A DNA stretch of 64,000 nucleotides from Linum tenue. Taxonomy: Eukaryota; Streptophyta; Magnoliopsida; Malpighiales; Linaceae. The stretch is from contig CAMGYJ010000011.1 of NCBI GenBank assembly GCA_946122785.1, positions 18,724,001-18,788,000 on the forward strand. The letters are read 5' to 3'. The first letter of the stretch is position 1. Every line of letters starts with the position of its first letter. Position numbers and translations under genes: made by a program. The notes beneath the pieces are model-generated. The model had not been told where the DNA came from, made no database searches, and saw only the letters and a program-made list of their open reading frames with translations. Below, piece after piece: positions 23,126 to 34,390 of the stretch.

Positions 23126-24168
23126 ATGGTGCTCAATAACCCTCAGCTCCATCCTGTTGTTACCTTCTCCAACAAGGTATTCAGAAAGGATAAAGAGTTT
23201 GCTCGCTATGTTCGACGCTTTCGTGATCGTGCAATCTACCCTTCTTTCACTATTCAGCCATCTGCCTTCTCAAGGTACGATATGGATATATCTGCCTTGA
23301 TTCGCAATCTTGGATGGGAGTCCCTGTTTGAAGATCAACGGTTTACCTACTGTCCAGAGGCTGTGAGGTTGTTCTATGTGAACCTCAAACGTGGATCTGG
23401 TCCTGATCTTTACTCCTTCAAAACCACGGTAGGCAATCTTGAGATCAGTTCCATGATTACAATTTTGACTATCATCATGTCCATAACTCCCTTGTACATG
23501 ATGTCGGTCGATATTTTCCCAATTGCTTTGATGCTGGGCGTCTTCCAGATGATCTGCGTGTTCTCCATTTCTTCATCACTAGGATTCTTCTGCCCAGATC
23601 TCTATCTAGTGCCACGCTACTGCACACCACTGATCTCTGGATCCTCCATCATGCTCGATCTGGTCAGGCTATCAGCTATGCATCCTTAGTATCTTGCCAT
23701 CTTGTCAAGTATGGAGATGACAATTATGATGGTTGGTTGCCTCTGGCGCCTCTAATCACCCAGCTTCTGAGGAAGTTAGGTGTTGATCTTCGTGAGAAGG
23801 TCACGCTTTGCAATGTCCATGATGACCTGAAAGCCCAACATGTGCTTGCTCGTCTAGATGCAAGTGTTGGACCCCGCAAGCCTGTCACTGGCTCAGGGGG
23901 AGAAGTTGCTGCTTTGGTCAAAGCTCTAGTATCTGCTGCTGAAGTAGTTGTCGACCGTGAGTTGACTGGGTTCTCCTGTGAAAATCTCAAAGGGAATCAG
24001 AAGATCCCTGTAACCACTCTAACATCCCTGTCTACTCGATTGAAACTTCTAAGAGATGGAGGTGGAGCAAGCTCATTCAGCACCAGGGAGGAGGATGAAG
24101 CTGTTGAAGAATCTGAAGAGTTCGGGGATATCTCAGATTATGATTCTCCCCCTCACTACCCCTTTTAG
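23126..24168 (+). pseudogene. Third ORF of the copia element, plant-transposon-protein-like, frameshifted
   Basis: It lies between RNase H and the 3' LTR, where Sireviruses carry an envelope-like ORF. The first part (23126 to about 23450) has IRNLGWESLF, YCPEAVRLFYVNL and a V.G.L segment, matching the ORF at 50871-51722 and the pseudogene at 30894-31709. After about 23450 the meaningful frame changes: HDYNFDYHHVHNS, LRVLHFFITRIL and WLPLAPLITQLL lie in the next frame and continue to the stop at 24168. A CT-rich leader precedes the ATG. The apparent membrane segments in the original frame past 23450 are an out-of-frame artefact. Function of the family is unknown. Confidence 0.72.
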
Positions 24169-24385
24169 AACAAGTCCTAAGTCTCTTTTAGAATTCTGTC
24201 CAGATTCTAGGTCTAAGTTATCTAGATCAAAAAGCAGCCTTAGTTGTTCCCTGTACCGCCTTTTAATTTCTCTAATGAATAAAGTGGCATCTTGAGTGGA
24301 AATTGAATTTGTTCTGTAGAACAGGCAGCACCAATCTGTTTGCTGAGTCGATGCAGGTAAGCAGCAGTCAAGGAGCCATTGACAA

Positions 24386-24399
24386 GCTTAGGGGGAGCA
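24386..24399 (+). other. Polypurine tract of the copia element
   Basis: GCTTAGGGGGAGCA immediately precedes the 3' LTR. This position and composition are those of the plus-strand primer. Confidence 0.9.
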
Positions 24400-25282
24400 T
24401 GTTGAAGGAAGCTCGGTCAATGGTCTTGATCAAGCAAACTCAAACGGCATAATCGGTGGATTTGGAAAGAAATCAAGAGAGATGCATTACCATTTGTGTC
24501 TTGAGTCAAAGATAGAAGTTTTCTAAAAGAGACGTTGAGGAAAACCATAAGTATAAAGAGGAGCAGATCATGAACTATGAGACTCACCTTTTCAATCGAG
24601 CAAGAAAAGAAGAGCTGAGAGTGAGCTAGAATTCTTGTAGTGAAAAGAGAGCATATCAGAGTGATTGCTTAGAGGCTTAGGTTGATGTCCCTTAGATTTG
24701 AGTGATAGTTCAACCTAGTTAGAGTGATCTACCAGCTGAAGGCTGAGAGTTCTCTGTTCGGATTTGTAACAGGAAACTTGAGCAACTGAGGAATTGGTTA
24801 TACGTTGAAGATCTCAAGAAGAGATACTTCAACCGTGGATTAGTCAGTACAGGGGTCCTTATTCTCCCTGTACTGGATACCACGTAAAAATCCCCTGTGT
24901 CACTTCTTTACACTTCCTTTATCGCTTTAACTAATAATATGTCTGTGTGTTCTTGAGTTCTAGTTGAAGCAGGAGACAAGGTTCTAAATCGACGTACAGA
25001 AGAAGAAGAAGCTTACTTTCGTTGCTTCTGTGTCTGGCTGGTTAAGGGCTTTAAGTTCAGGCCTATAAACTATCTCACTGGGCCGTAATTTAAAGACTAA
25101 ACAGACAGGCCCACTACAAGTCTTTCTTACTAAGTCTTAGACAAAAATACCTTCTCATCTCCCTCATCTCATTCGCATATCTGTTTTACTCTATCATCAC
25201 CATCTTCGTGTTAGGGTTTTGATTTTACAGAAAGGTAATCGGAGAGAATTGCTGTTGGTCTCGCGCTCGACCTCGTTTAACA
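24400..25282 (+). repeat. 3' LTR of the copia element
   Basis: It begins TGTTGAAGG and ends TTTAACA, followed by the CCTGC duplication. It differs from the 5' LTR at roughly 15 positions by eye, with no net length change. Confidence 0.95.
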
Positions 25283-25378
25283 CCTGCTTCACATCATAAC
25301 AAGAACCACTAATAATAGTGGGGTTCACCTTGCAAGGCTTCCCTCCACTTGCATTCATATCACCTGGTTCAACTTTCT

Positions 25379-27696
25379 TCACTTCCTCACTCCTAGGCTT
25401 AGGATCAAATCAAGAGTAATTCTCTCCTCACCATCCCTCAAGATCAAAGTTCCCTCATTTACATCAATTAATGCCTTGGTGGTGGCTAGGAAAGGGCGTC
25501 CTAGTATGAGTGGCATCTCAGAATCCTCACTTATATCCAGGATCACAAAGTCCGCCGGATAACAGAATTTCCCCACTTGTACTAGCACGTCCTCCACTAT
25601 GCCCCTAGGACTAATGACAGAGTGATCAGCCAATGTGACACTAAGCCTTGTAGTTGTTAGTTCACCTATGCCTAGCCTCTTGAAAAGCTTATATGGCATC
25701 ACATTTAAGCTCGCCCCTATGTCCGCCAAGGAATTTTCTATGTGATGAGAACCGATGCAAAGAGGTATAGTGAAACTACCTGGATCATGTTGCTTCTTGG
25801 GCAACCTGTTGAGGATGAAGGCTGAGCACTCTTCTCCCAGGGTGACATTGACGAGGTCTTCGAACTTTGGCTTCTTGGAGAGATACCCCTTGAGGTATCT
25901 TGAATACCTTGGCATGTGGTCCATCGCTTCGAGGAAGGGAATGTTGAGGTGGAGCTTTTGGAGCATCTCCATGAAACCTCCACATTCTGCTTCCAAACTT
26001 TCCTTGTGCACTCCCGTGGGAAAAGGTAGGGGTGGCATGTACTCAGCAACAGGTGGTGGCTTCGGCAATGCCTTCCTTGACACTCCTCTCTTTTTCCTCG
26101 AGGTTTCCTCTTTGTCATCCTCGGGTAGAGGGTCTTCCTTCTCATCCACTTCTTGGGCAATGACCTCCGGCACCTTCCCGCTCCTCAAGAAAATTGCATT
26201 GCACCCGGCTTGATGGCTTCGGAGTCCCACCTCAACCGAAGTAAACTTGTATGATGCCACATCCATGAATTGCTCAATCATCTCGAAATTATGCGAGCTT
26301 GTACTCACAAAGGTGTTCACAAGGTCTTCAAGTTTAGAGAACTTGTCACCTTGTTGTTGTTGTTGTTGTTGTTGAAAACCTTGACCGCCTTGTGCTTGGT
26401 ATGGTTGTTGGAAGTTTGAGTTTTGGAATTGAGGCCTTTGTTGGATGAATGTTGGCTGAGGTTGGTAGTTTCCCGTTGGACCTTGGAAACCGGGAGGTCG
26501 TGGATTGGTAGGGGAAGACCAAGCAAAGTTTGGATGATTGCGCCACCCGGGGCTGTATGTGTTGCTATAAGGGTTATTCCCTCTAGCATTGGCAATGAAA
26601 TTCACTTGCTCCTCGGGGGTACTTGACTCCTTCATCGCTTGGCAATCCGCAATTTCGTGATTGGTGCTCGAACACCAACAACAAGACATCACCGCTCTCT
26701 TCTCTTGCTTCTTATCCTCAAGGATCACCTCGGTCAACTTATCAAGCTTCTCTTCAAGTGGAGCACTTGCTCCCACACTTCTCACTCCTCGATCGGTGCT
26801 TCTCTTCCAATTTTTGTCAAGTCCCAATCATATCCCTTAAGAGCCATATCTTCGAGCAACTCAGTCACTTGAGGAGGGGTCATGTTCATCAACCTCCCTT
26901 AGCATAGAGAGCCAATGAGGATCTTGTCATCTTGAATGAGTCCTCTATTGAAAGTGTTTATCCTAAATTGCTCCTCGAATCCATGGTGATGGCATTGAAG
27001 AAATTATTCGGAGAACCTTTCCCATGCATTCGTCAATGTCTTATCCTCCTCTTGCTCAAAGTGAGTGATCTTCTTCCTCCACTCGGTCGTCTTGGAAAGA
27101 GGACAATATCGGGTCATGAACTTGTTTATTAGATCGTCCCAAGAGGTGATGGATAGAGCCGGACAGTTGTTGAGCCATCAGAGTGCCTTCCCCGCCAAAG
27201 AATAGGGGAAGAGCTTCAATAGTAATGCCTCCTCAGGGATGCCATTTATCTTCAAGCTTCCCGCTAGCTCAAGTAACCTTTGGACATGCTCTCGTGGTGA
27301 TTCATGGGCTAGCCCGTGGACGTAAGCATTTTGTTGAATTATGGTCACGAGAGGGCTTGATCTCAAAGTTGTTGGCGGCTACGGGTGGATGTAGGATGGG
27401 AGATTGGATATCCACCGCCCGTGGAGCCATGTAATAGCCCACATAGTACTTGGCCCTTCCTCGGCTTTCGCTTCTTAATTTGGGTTTGGAAGCGGATTAG
27501 CCCCTCGGTGTTGATTTGTCGCCATCTCAACTACAACTCCTTCTTCAATTACTTCAATTCTAGGATCAACTTGTTGTCCCCTTTCTTCACTTCTCCTTCT
27601 TGACTCCGCTTGCTCCCTCTCTCGAGTTAGAAGTCCGAGGGTCCGGTTGATGTCCTCGTTCAGTGGTGTTAAAGGTGTCGGATTGCTCCGGGTCAT
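25379..27696 (-). pseudogene. Athila/Tat-like gag-protease, partly frameshifted
   Basis: On the minus strand the N terminus (27696-27475) has MTRSNPTPLTP and a charged segment. The gag core (27366-27178) has HVQRLLELAGSLKINGIPEE and LFPYSLAGKA, typical of Athila/Tat gag. The long frame 26827-25379 contains a zinc knuckle (CCWCSSTNHEIADC), a Q/P-rich linker with a polyglutamine run, and then a retropepsin with ADIGASLNVMP, PRGIVEDVLV, FVILDIS and ILGRPFLATT. The first part is broken by frameshifts or stops; the last 482 codons are open. No reverse transcriptase follows. It lies downstream of the LTR at 27850-29324 and its tRNA-Asp primer site. Confidence 0.88.
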
Positions 27697-27825
27697 GCAC
27701 CTGCCTACACACACTCAAAGAACCCAACACGTCTAGCACAAGCAAACACTTCACAACTTAACAAAAAACAGAAATTAAAAGCTAGATTAACACCAAACAA
27801 ATTTTTCACGATAATGGACCATTGG

Positions 27826-27843
27826 TCCCCGGCAACGGCGCCA
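27826..27843 (-). other. Primer-binding site, tRNA-Asp
   Basis: On the minus strand TGGCGCCGTTGCCGGGGA lies just inside the LTR at 27850. It is complementary to the 3' end of plant tRNA-Asp (GTC) with CCA. The same 18-mer serves the elements at 35853 and 57410. Confidence 0.93.
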
Positions 27844-27849
27844 AAAACT

Positions 27850-29324
27850 TGACTCGCTCTAACTATCACAATAAAATCCCACCTAAAGTCCAAGTATAAA
27901 CCTTAGATGGATGCAATATAGGGCAAGTATGTTTAAATATCGACCCAGGCCTATCCATGTACCTCTACTTCGATGTTTGAAAAATTATCTAGCGGATCAT
28001 TTTTGGTGAAAACAAAGGTTGAAAACTAAAATACTTTGCAAAGGTAAAATGGATTTGACTCCAGTTGAGAAAGCTTCACCCGGGTGTTGCTCCCCTAGCT
28101 AACAATTATGACTTGAATAATTGAACGGCCGTGTGTGGTTAGGGGGTCATAAACCGCAAGGAAGTCTAACAAGAAACCAAAGTTTCCCTCTTAGACTCTA
28201 GGTTGAGGAATGGGATACGATCCAAACCACTGATGTGACCCTCTCAACTTATCCACTAAGGAATGGTTAGACTTCACCCTCAAATTGGAGTTCGGACGAC
28301 CACCCACAACCAAACCCTGAGTGTTTAATACGAATTAGGAGACATGAAATGCCCAAGAACCCCATCTCAATAATGAGCCTCTTAACCTAAGGAGGTTTCC
28401 TCTCTAAACTAGCCTAGGAGGCTTGAAATGCCCAAGAACACCCAATCAACCTCCTAACCTAAGGAGGTCTCCTCTCTAATCTAGGTTAAATTGGCAATTA
28501 GATTGATAGGCTTTCACACAACACAATCATTTTTGAATAATACCTCCACATTCACATTAAAACACAACCACACACAAATCATTCAATTCATACAAGCATT
28601 CACATAATTGTAGCTATTGTTTACAAACACCCAAGTAAGGGACTACTCCATGCTAGGAGAGGGGAAAACACAAAAGAGGGAAAGGAAAACCATCATGAAG
28701 ATTGAAACCTTGCTCCTTGTGCTGATGAAACCCAAATCCTTGCTTGGAGATCAAATCCTAGCTTTTCCTCTTCTTGGGTTCGTCACTTTCTCACTCTAAA
28801 ATCTGAAGAAGGAGAAGTTTTCTCACTCTAGGTCTCTCCCCTCTTCTTCCCTTCAGCTTTCCTTTTAAATGGGAGATCGCGCTGAGTTCACGGCTTGAGT
28901 TCACGGTCGTGAACATTGAAACGCGTCCGTGAACTCAGCGCTGCGACCAAAACGCATCGCTTCTCTTGCTGGGGTTCACGTCATTGGCCCCTATTCACGG
29001 TCTCAGCGACCATGAACTGCCTGGGCGTCAGTAACCTGAAAACGCCCTCTATTTGCTCCTCGCTTCACGGGTCATGGCTCCATTTCACGGTCCAGTAAGA
29101 CCGTGAACTCCAGCGTCTGGCCGTGAATTGCGGCTGTCTCCACCTCTTTGCCCGGTCTTTGCTCCTTTTCTTCCAACTTTTGACTCTGGGTTTGGTTTTA
29201 CCTGTTAGGATCTGAAACACACTAAAACACAAGCAACCTCGCGTAAAACCAACCTTTTGGAGTTCAATTGCAACAAACGTCAAAGATAATCGGGGGTAAA
29301 AAGTGTACAATTAGACTCGAATCA
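27850..29324 (-). repeat. 5' LTR of the Athila-like gag-protease element
   Basis: Read on the minus strand it starts TGATTCGAGTCT at 29324 and ends GAGTCA at 27850, followed by the primer site. It belongs to the family of the solo LTRs at 9147 and 11251. It contains gttcacgg/ccgtgaac words at about 28885-29125 next to a TATA-like atttaaaagg. The expected duplication partner of the right flank GGTGG (29325-29329) was not found, so the matching 3' LTR appears lost. Confidence 0.85.
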
Positions 29325-30350
29325 GGTGGGTCTAGTGGTTGACCCACCTATTACCAATCCCTAGGTATGGGGATGCGTTTGCGAATCCTTCCCCCGCATG
29401 GGTAGTGGTGGGCAATGGGTTGGACCATACCGAATCGAATGTAATTTGGTCCGGTCCTTGAGCATATGAATTTTATAAGTATTGAAGAAAAATAGACTGA
29501 ATTGACATTTGGACCATACCAAAATGGATCAAAGCATACCGAATGCACTATTGGATGCCCACCCTTATGCATGGGTATGGGTCGGGTATGGGTTTGGATA
29601 TTTGAAAGCGGGGATGGGGATGGTTTACTGTACCCAAAAATAATTTTCAACATTTGAAATATGAAATAGTTAGATAGTCTTAAATTTGATGATAAAAATC
29701 ACCAATTATATTAGAAATTTCTTTTGAACAGGAAATATTGAATGGAATTTGGTGAGAGAAATGATGAACGGGTGAGATTGAAAGATTTGGTCTCTTATTT
29801 ATTAGGTTAATGATATCTTATTGGCTACTCTATTATTGTTGTGGATCGATTGGAAACTGGATTCCGTTGCATTTTATGAAGGACGGATGGACGGTCAGGA
29901 TTTCTTGGATATTGGTCAAGCAATTTTGTTCAAACTTCAAAGGGAAAGGTAGAATAAATGTTGGTTCCCGGGTGATTTGAATCAACGGGTTGGGAGACCT
30001 TTCACCCGAAACCAATGAAGGCCCAGGGAGTAAATAATAGGAACGATACGTTTTGTCTTGTTGCTTGACAACTGATACATATGTCATTCCAGATTTCCAT
30101 CACGTATCATTTCGTCGACTAGGCTTACATGAAAACTTGAGCCTAATTACAAACAAAGCGAGGTTATGTGATCTAACTGCTAAGTGTGCTAACTCTAACT
30201 AACAATAAAAAATGGACCAATCGTGAAGTGCCAAGTGTCAAACTAAGAAGACTAATTACACTATACAAACACTTGGCTAAGCGACGTCGTTTCTCTTCTT
30301 CTTTATCTACTTCCTGTCTATTGCCGAGTTGGGTGAAAGGAAGCCCAACT
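29325..30350. other. Unassigned intergenic DNA
   Basis: Apart from a 165-bp MITE (29403-29567) I see only AT-rich sequence with no long frame, no transposon terminus and no RNA gene. Confidence 0.4.
29403..29567. mobile_element. Small hAT-type MITE, 165 bp
   Basis: The termini TAGTGGTGGGCA (29403) and TGCCCACCCTTA (ending 29567) are inverted repeats with two mismatches, close to the common TAGGGGTGGGCA terminus. The flanks CGCATGGG (29395-29402) and TGCATGGG (29568-29575) match at 7 of 8 positions. Confidence 0.7.
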
Positions 30351-30545
30351 CGGCTTACCCGCTTCTTCAACCTGAGCAGACTGCAGCATCTTTAGATTCT
30401 TCAACCATGGCAATGTCCCCTGCAAATCTGCTTCATACATCTGTTTCCGATAGGCCCTTTGATCTCCACGATTCTCCTTCAGATCTTCATGTGTAATAAT
30501 ATCTTCCTGCACTAACTTACCATCTTCTGTCTCTGTTGAGAAAGG
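30351..30545 (-). other. Possible exon of unknown protein
   Basis: A minus-strand open stretch reading VQEDIITHEDLKENRGDQ and YEADLQGTLPWLKNL is bounded by a plausible acceptor (tttctcaacag) and donor (gcgggtaag). The composition looks protein-like, but I do not recognise the family and no neighbouring exon is found. It lies next to the 3' end of the mobile-ORF pseudogene at 30894-31709. It may be captured or chance. Confidence 0.25.
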
Positions 30546-30893
30546 GAAAGATCCAACAAATATAAAGACTTCACAATTAATAAAATGTAAACAAAATATC
30601 CTTGATACTTTGCCTAGTCGAATGTGTACTGAGGCTCTCACTCAGTACTAGACAGTTTTGAGTTTTAAAGAAAAGGAAAGAAGTTGCAAAGAACAAACGC
30701 TAACAGATAACAATCTCCACTCCTCTACTCCCGCTAGTCGGTCGCCTAGTCATGCTCCTGCTCCTCGACTCCTTGTTCCTACCTCTCCCTCTCTGATGCT
30801 GCTTCCAGGGCATTGGTGATGTCAGCGACATATTCTGCTGTGAGGGTTAGTCGAGGAAGTTTGGAGGAAGACTCGGCTGGCTCTACTTCGTCG

Positions 30894-31709
30894 TCATCGC
30901 CATGAACCCCTCAGCCATCGGAAGGTACCAGTCGAATCCACAATGCGAAAGACTGGAAGAGAGGTAGAATTATGTTCAAGAGCGTAGCCGGCCAGATCCA
31001 TGCCTATGCACCCGAGAAATTTGGAGACAAGCATGGCATAAGGCAAATCCGTCCACCAGTTGTCCTCCCGAGTAGAAGCAATCAACATGTTCAGACACAT
31101 GAGAGAGGAGATATTTACCTTCTGTCCGCGCATAGCATTGACAAGGACGAACAAGTTTAGCCTCTTAATGATGCCATGGTTGCGATAGCGAGGCAGGAAA
31201 AAGTTCATCAGAAGCCTGTGAAGCAGTCGAAGAGGATCCGGAGGCGCCTAAACATCAATGTTGGAATTTGTGAGCTTGAGAAGTTCGTCATGAAAGATGA
31301 AGCTATGGGCCGCTAAGTCAAGCTCAGAACGAACGTTGAGACCATCGGAGGGCAGATCAAGCTTCTCTGCAAAATCTTCATGCTGGAAACAGAGACGACG
31401 CCCCAAAAATACAGAGCTCAGGCAGGAGTCGAAAGGACCATCAGCACGTAGGTTGTGGTAGAACTTCCGAACCACCAGCGGGAAGTACCTGCTTGAATTG
31501 GGCTTGCAGATGGAGAAGTAATTTTCCAATCGAGATTGGTGATCAGGGTCTTCACTTCAACAAGGAAAGGGGAGAGGGAAATGAACTCATACGGTATTTT
31601 TCGAAAAGGAGTAGAACTTAGCTTGCCCCGTGACACTGCTGCAATCCAAGTTGGACAATGTGAGGAGTGACATTGGTCTTCTGAGATCAGAGTGGGTTTG
31701 GCCAGTCAT
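30894..31709 (-). pseudogene. Plant-transposon-protein-like ORF, frameshifted copy
   Basis: The minus-strand start at 31709 is followed by MSLLTLSNLDC and VEVKTLITNLDWK. After a frameshift come LVVRKFYHNLRADGPFDS, VFLGRRLCFQHEDFAEKLDLPSDG and, after another break, FFLPRYRNHGIIKRLNLFVLVNA and IGMDLAGYALEHN. Every block matches in order the intact 283-residue ORF at 50871-51722. At least two frame breaks make it a pseudogene. The sequence downstream (about 30590-30655) also matches the 3' flank of the intact copy, so a unit larger than the ORF was copied. Confidence 0.82.
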
Positions 31710-31824
31710 TCTCGAAATTCGAAACTGAAAGTGAAGGACAGGAGAAGTGGATGAGAATAAAGAGGAGTTACATTGAGCGAATAAATAGAGGAAAGAAACG
31801 AGGGGGTTAACACTTTGTGACGGT

Positions 31825-32695
31825 TATCCGTGCGAATTAACTGTTCCTTTACACCATTTTTTATTTAATTTTCAGCAGCACACCCTCTTACTTAGATGCA
31901 AATAATGTGTGTCACAACATAATTTAAGCATGCCACAAACCTAATTAAGAATGCCATAAATTATACAATGAAACCCACTACACTAGTAAAGCAGACCATT
32001 AGTTAACGAAAGCAAACCACAAGAGCACTAGCTAGGTCGGCTAGCAATGAGGAGATAAAAAGAATGATATCAATTAATGATGAGATATTGTGTCCGAAAC
32101 CGGGGTTACCAAGCGAAATTAACTCGGGTTTAACAAACTTAGACGGTTAACTTACCTTACTAGTACTTATCTATTTAAACTGCCAATTTGAATTCGGCTT
32201 TTAGTTGTTTATTTTAGACGATTAAGTTACCTGATGAGTAAAGATGGGACTTAATTGTTCCTTTCTAGTGGTACACGTGATATCCGTGCGAATTAACTGT
32301 TCATTTACACCGTTTTTTATTTAATTTTCAGCAGCACGCCCTCATACTTTGATGCAAATAATGTGTGCCACAACATAAATTAAGCATGTCACAAACCTAA
32401 TTAAGGATGCCATAAATTATAAAATGAAGCCCACTAGACTAGTAAAGCAGACCATTACGTAACGAAAGTTAACCACAAGAGCACTAGCTAGGTCAGCTAG
32501 CAATGAGGAGATCCAAAAAAAAAATCTCAATGATGAGATACAAAGAATGATCTCAATGATGAGATATTGTGTCAGAAGCCGCGTTTACCATACGAAATTA
32601 ACTCGAGGTTAACACTGTTAGACGGTTAACTTACATTACTAATTCTTATTTATTTAAACTGCCAATTTGAATTTGGCATTTAGTTGTTTAATTTT
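31825..32695. repeat. 456-bp direct tandem duplication
   Basis: The segment from tatccgtgcgaattaactg at 31825 repeats from 32281, so the unit is 456 bp. The second copy runs to about 32695 and has an extra A-rich, atgatgagata-type insertion near 32512-32560. The copies differ at scattered sites. There is no coding content. Words such as 'gtgtgccacaa' resemble the repeats at 46400-48480. Confidence 0.85.
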
Positions 32696-32816
32696 TTTTA
32701 ACTCCTTGGCTTATAACGGAAGTGGGATGAAGGGACTAGTTAATTCACTATTTTTTTCTTCTTTGAGTATTGTCCCCTGGATAATTTTCTGTGGCCCAAA
32801 TCATATACATGAGAGG

Positions 32817-33230
32817 CAAGGTTGTCAACCCGCAGGCTGACCCGAACCCGGTCGAGCTAGTGGGTCAAGGGTTAATGGGTCACCCGGTTTAGCCCGAAAA
32901 TATGGAAAGAGTCATTATATTGTACTTATCCTGAGAAATTATATCAAATCTCATCTAACATATGAGTTATAACATATAATATTCCACCAAAATAACATGT
33001 CGTACTTAGATCCAACATATAGTCGCATACACTTATATAACATATATATTAAAATGTTCCATTTAGGATTCCAAAGATTGATTAGGCGAAAAGAAAAATC
33101 GGAAAATAGGCGTGTTTCTCAAACCAAAAAAAAATGACACAATTTAACCTCCAACCCGGTACCTTGTAGCGATCGACCCGGCGGGTGCATGCGGCCCATT
33201 TTTCTCATCGGGTCAGGGTCGACAACCTTG
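32817..33230. mobile_element. hAT-type MITE, 414 bp, perfect 8-bp duplication
   Basis: The ends CAAGGTTGTC (32817) and GACAACCTTG (33230) are perfect inverted repeats, and inner sequence (gctgacccg / cgggtcagg) extends the inversion. ATGAGAGG occurs exactly on both flanks (32809-32816 and 33231-33238). No ORF is present. Confidence 0.92.
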
Positions 33231-33337
33231 ATGAGAGGTAAAGAGAGTTATTTCTTCCTGCAGGGCTTGTAATTTAGCCCAGTTAATTATATCAACTACT
33301 TCGACTATTATATTTGATGGAGGCCCTGTTTGGTCAG

Positions 33338-33717
33338 AAAACAAATCAGGGTAAACCATCTCCATCACTAAAATTGCTTAGAAATTTCTAAATGTGGTCC
33401 ATACTACCACATCATTAAATCTAGCGATTCTTAACCTAGCAATTTCTACTCATCTACATCGCTAAAATGTGTTAGCAATTTTTAAAGTGGGTCCCATTTA
33501 TATTTTAAATCTACACAAATACTCCTCAATTGAAAAGTTAATAAACAAGAAAACATAAAAAGAAACTAATTAACCATGTGGCATTGCTAGAAATTGCTAA
33601 TTTAGCAATCTTGCTAGTTAAGCAATAGCTTCTACATCCCTAGCAATTGCTATTGAGGTGCCACATAACCCTCCACCTCACTTTAGCAATTGCTAAAAAC
33701 TAGCAATGGAGATGTTC
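33338..33717. mobile_element. MITE built of gctag/agcaatt inverted words
   Basis: The left end (catctccatcac...aaattgct) and the reverse complement of the right end (catctccattgctag...agcaattgct) match over about 25 bp. The body repeats 'agcaattgctaa'-type words in both orientations. The target duplication could not be fixed, so superfamily and exact ends are uncertain. Confidence 0.6.
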
Positions 33718-34390
33718 ATGTGATATATTACAATTTTCAAACATGACATAGCAAATCACAACAATGAAGGTTGCCATGTCGCGAAGATATTGCTCACTAA
33801 ACAACATTATTTATAATTGTAACTTCATCATCCACTGTGTTTTATAATTTAACGAAATTACTTTACAAACAAGAAACTGAATTCTACTAAAAAAATAGGA
33901 AACAATATAATAAACGATCAATCATAATGCTTATAATAACAATTCCCAAGTTTGTTCCATTTTTTGTGTTCTTCACTTCTCGTGTGTTGTAAGCTGATCT
34001 CCATCTTCCTCCTCCAATCTCTCTCATTCTCTTCCATATTCTTTCTTTGACTGAAACCAAACAATGATAGAGGTTTCGTCTTGTTCATTCTTTTGGGTTG
34101 ATGAGTTATTGCATGTTTGATTGTTAACTTGACTAGCGAGTAGCAAATTTTCATTTCATCCAATTGTCATGTCTTTCCCCCTTGACAGACGTGGCCCAGA
34201 CTCCCTTACTCCCACCATCATTACCCTTGAGGACAACCTCCATACACTTTCTTGCCAATGTGTTTACCCATAAAAAGAAGTATCTCTCGCCGGAAAACAC
34301 AATGTTTACGAGTCTTGTGGTGTGTCTGAGTGTCGTGCTAGAGTATTTCATTGTTGCTTACTGTACCCAAAAATTGTGAAAGTGGCAGGA
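33718..34390. other. Unassigned AT-rich DNA
   Basis: Short open frames on both strands show no recognised motif. No transposon ends were recognised. Confidence 0.35.

Larger units (their letters stand above)
17362..25282 (+). mobile_element. Ty1/copia LTR retrotransposon, Sirevirus-type, full length
   Basis: Both LTRs are 883 bp (17362-18244 and 24400-25282) and the target duplication CCTGC is perfect (17357-17361 and 25283-25287). The internal order is gag, protease, integrase, reverse transcriptase, RNase H, which is diagnostic for copia. A long gag with two zinc knuckles and a coiled-coil region, and a further ORF between RNase H and the 3' LTR, fit the Sirevirus lineage. By eye the LTRs differ at about 15 positions (1-2%), so insertion is fairly recent. 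Pol carries several stops and a frameshift and ORF3 a frameshift, so this copy is not autonomous. It interrupts the minus-strand Athila-like gag-protease ORF. Confidence 0.95.

Noticed and set aside
23430..23690. Hydrophobic segments suggesting a transmembrane envelope-like protein in the copia third ORF
   Set aside because: They appear only in the frame left after a frameshift near 23450. The neighbouring frame carries on the homologous soluble protein (HDYNFDYHHVHNS, LRVLHFFITRIL).
27826..27843. tRNA-Asp gene fragments at the primer-binding sites
   Set aside because: Only the 18 bases complementary to the tRNA 3' end are present and they sit beside LTRs, so they are primer sites and not tRNA genes.
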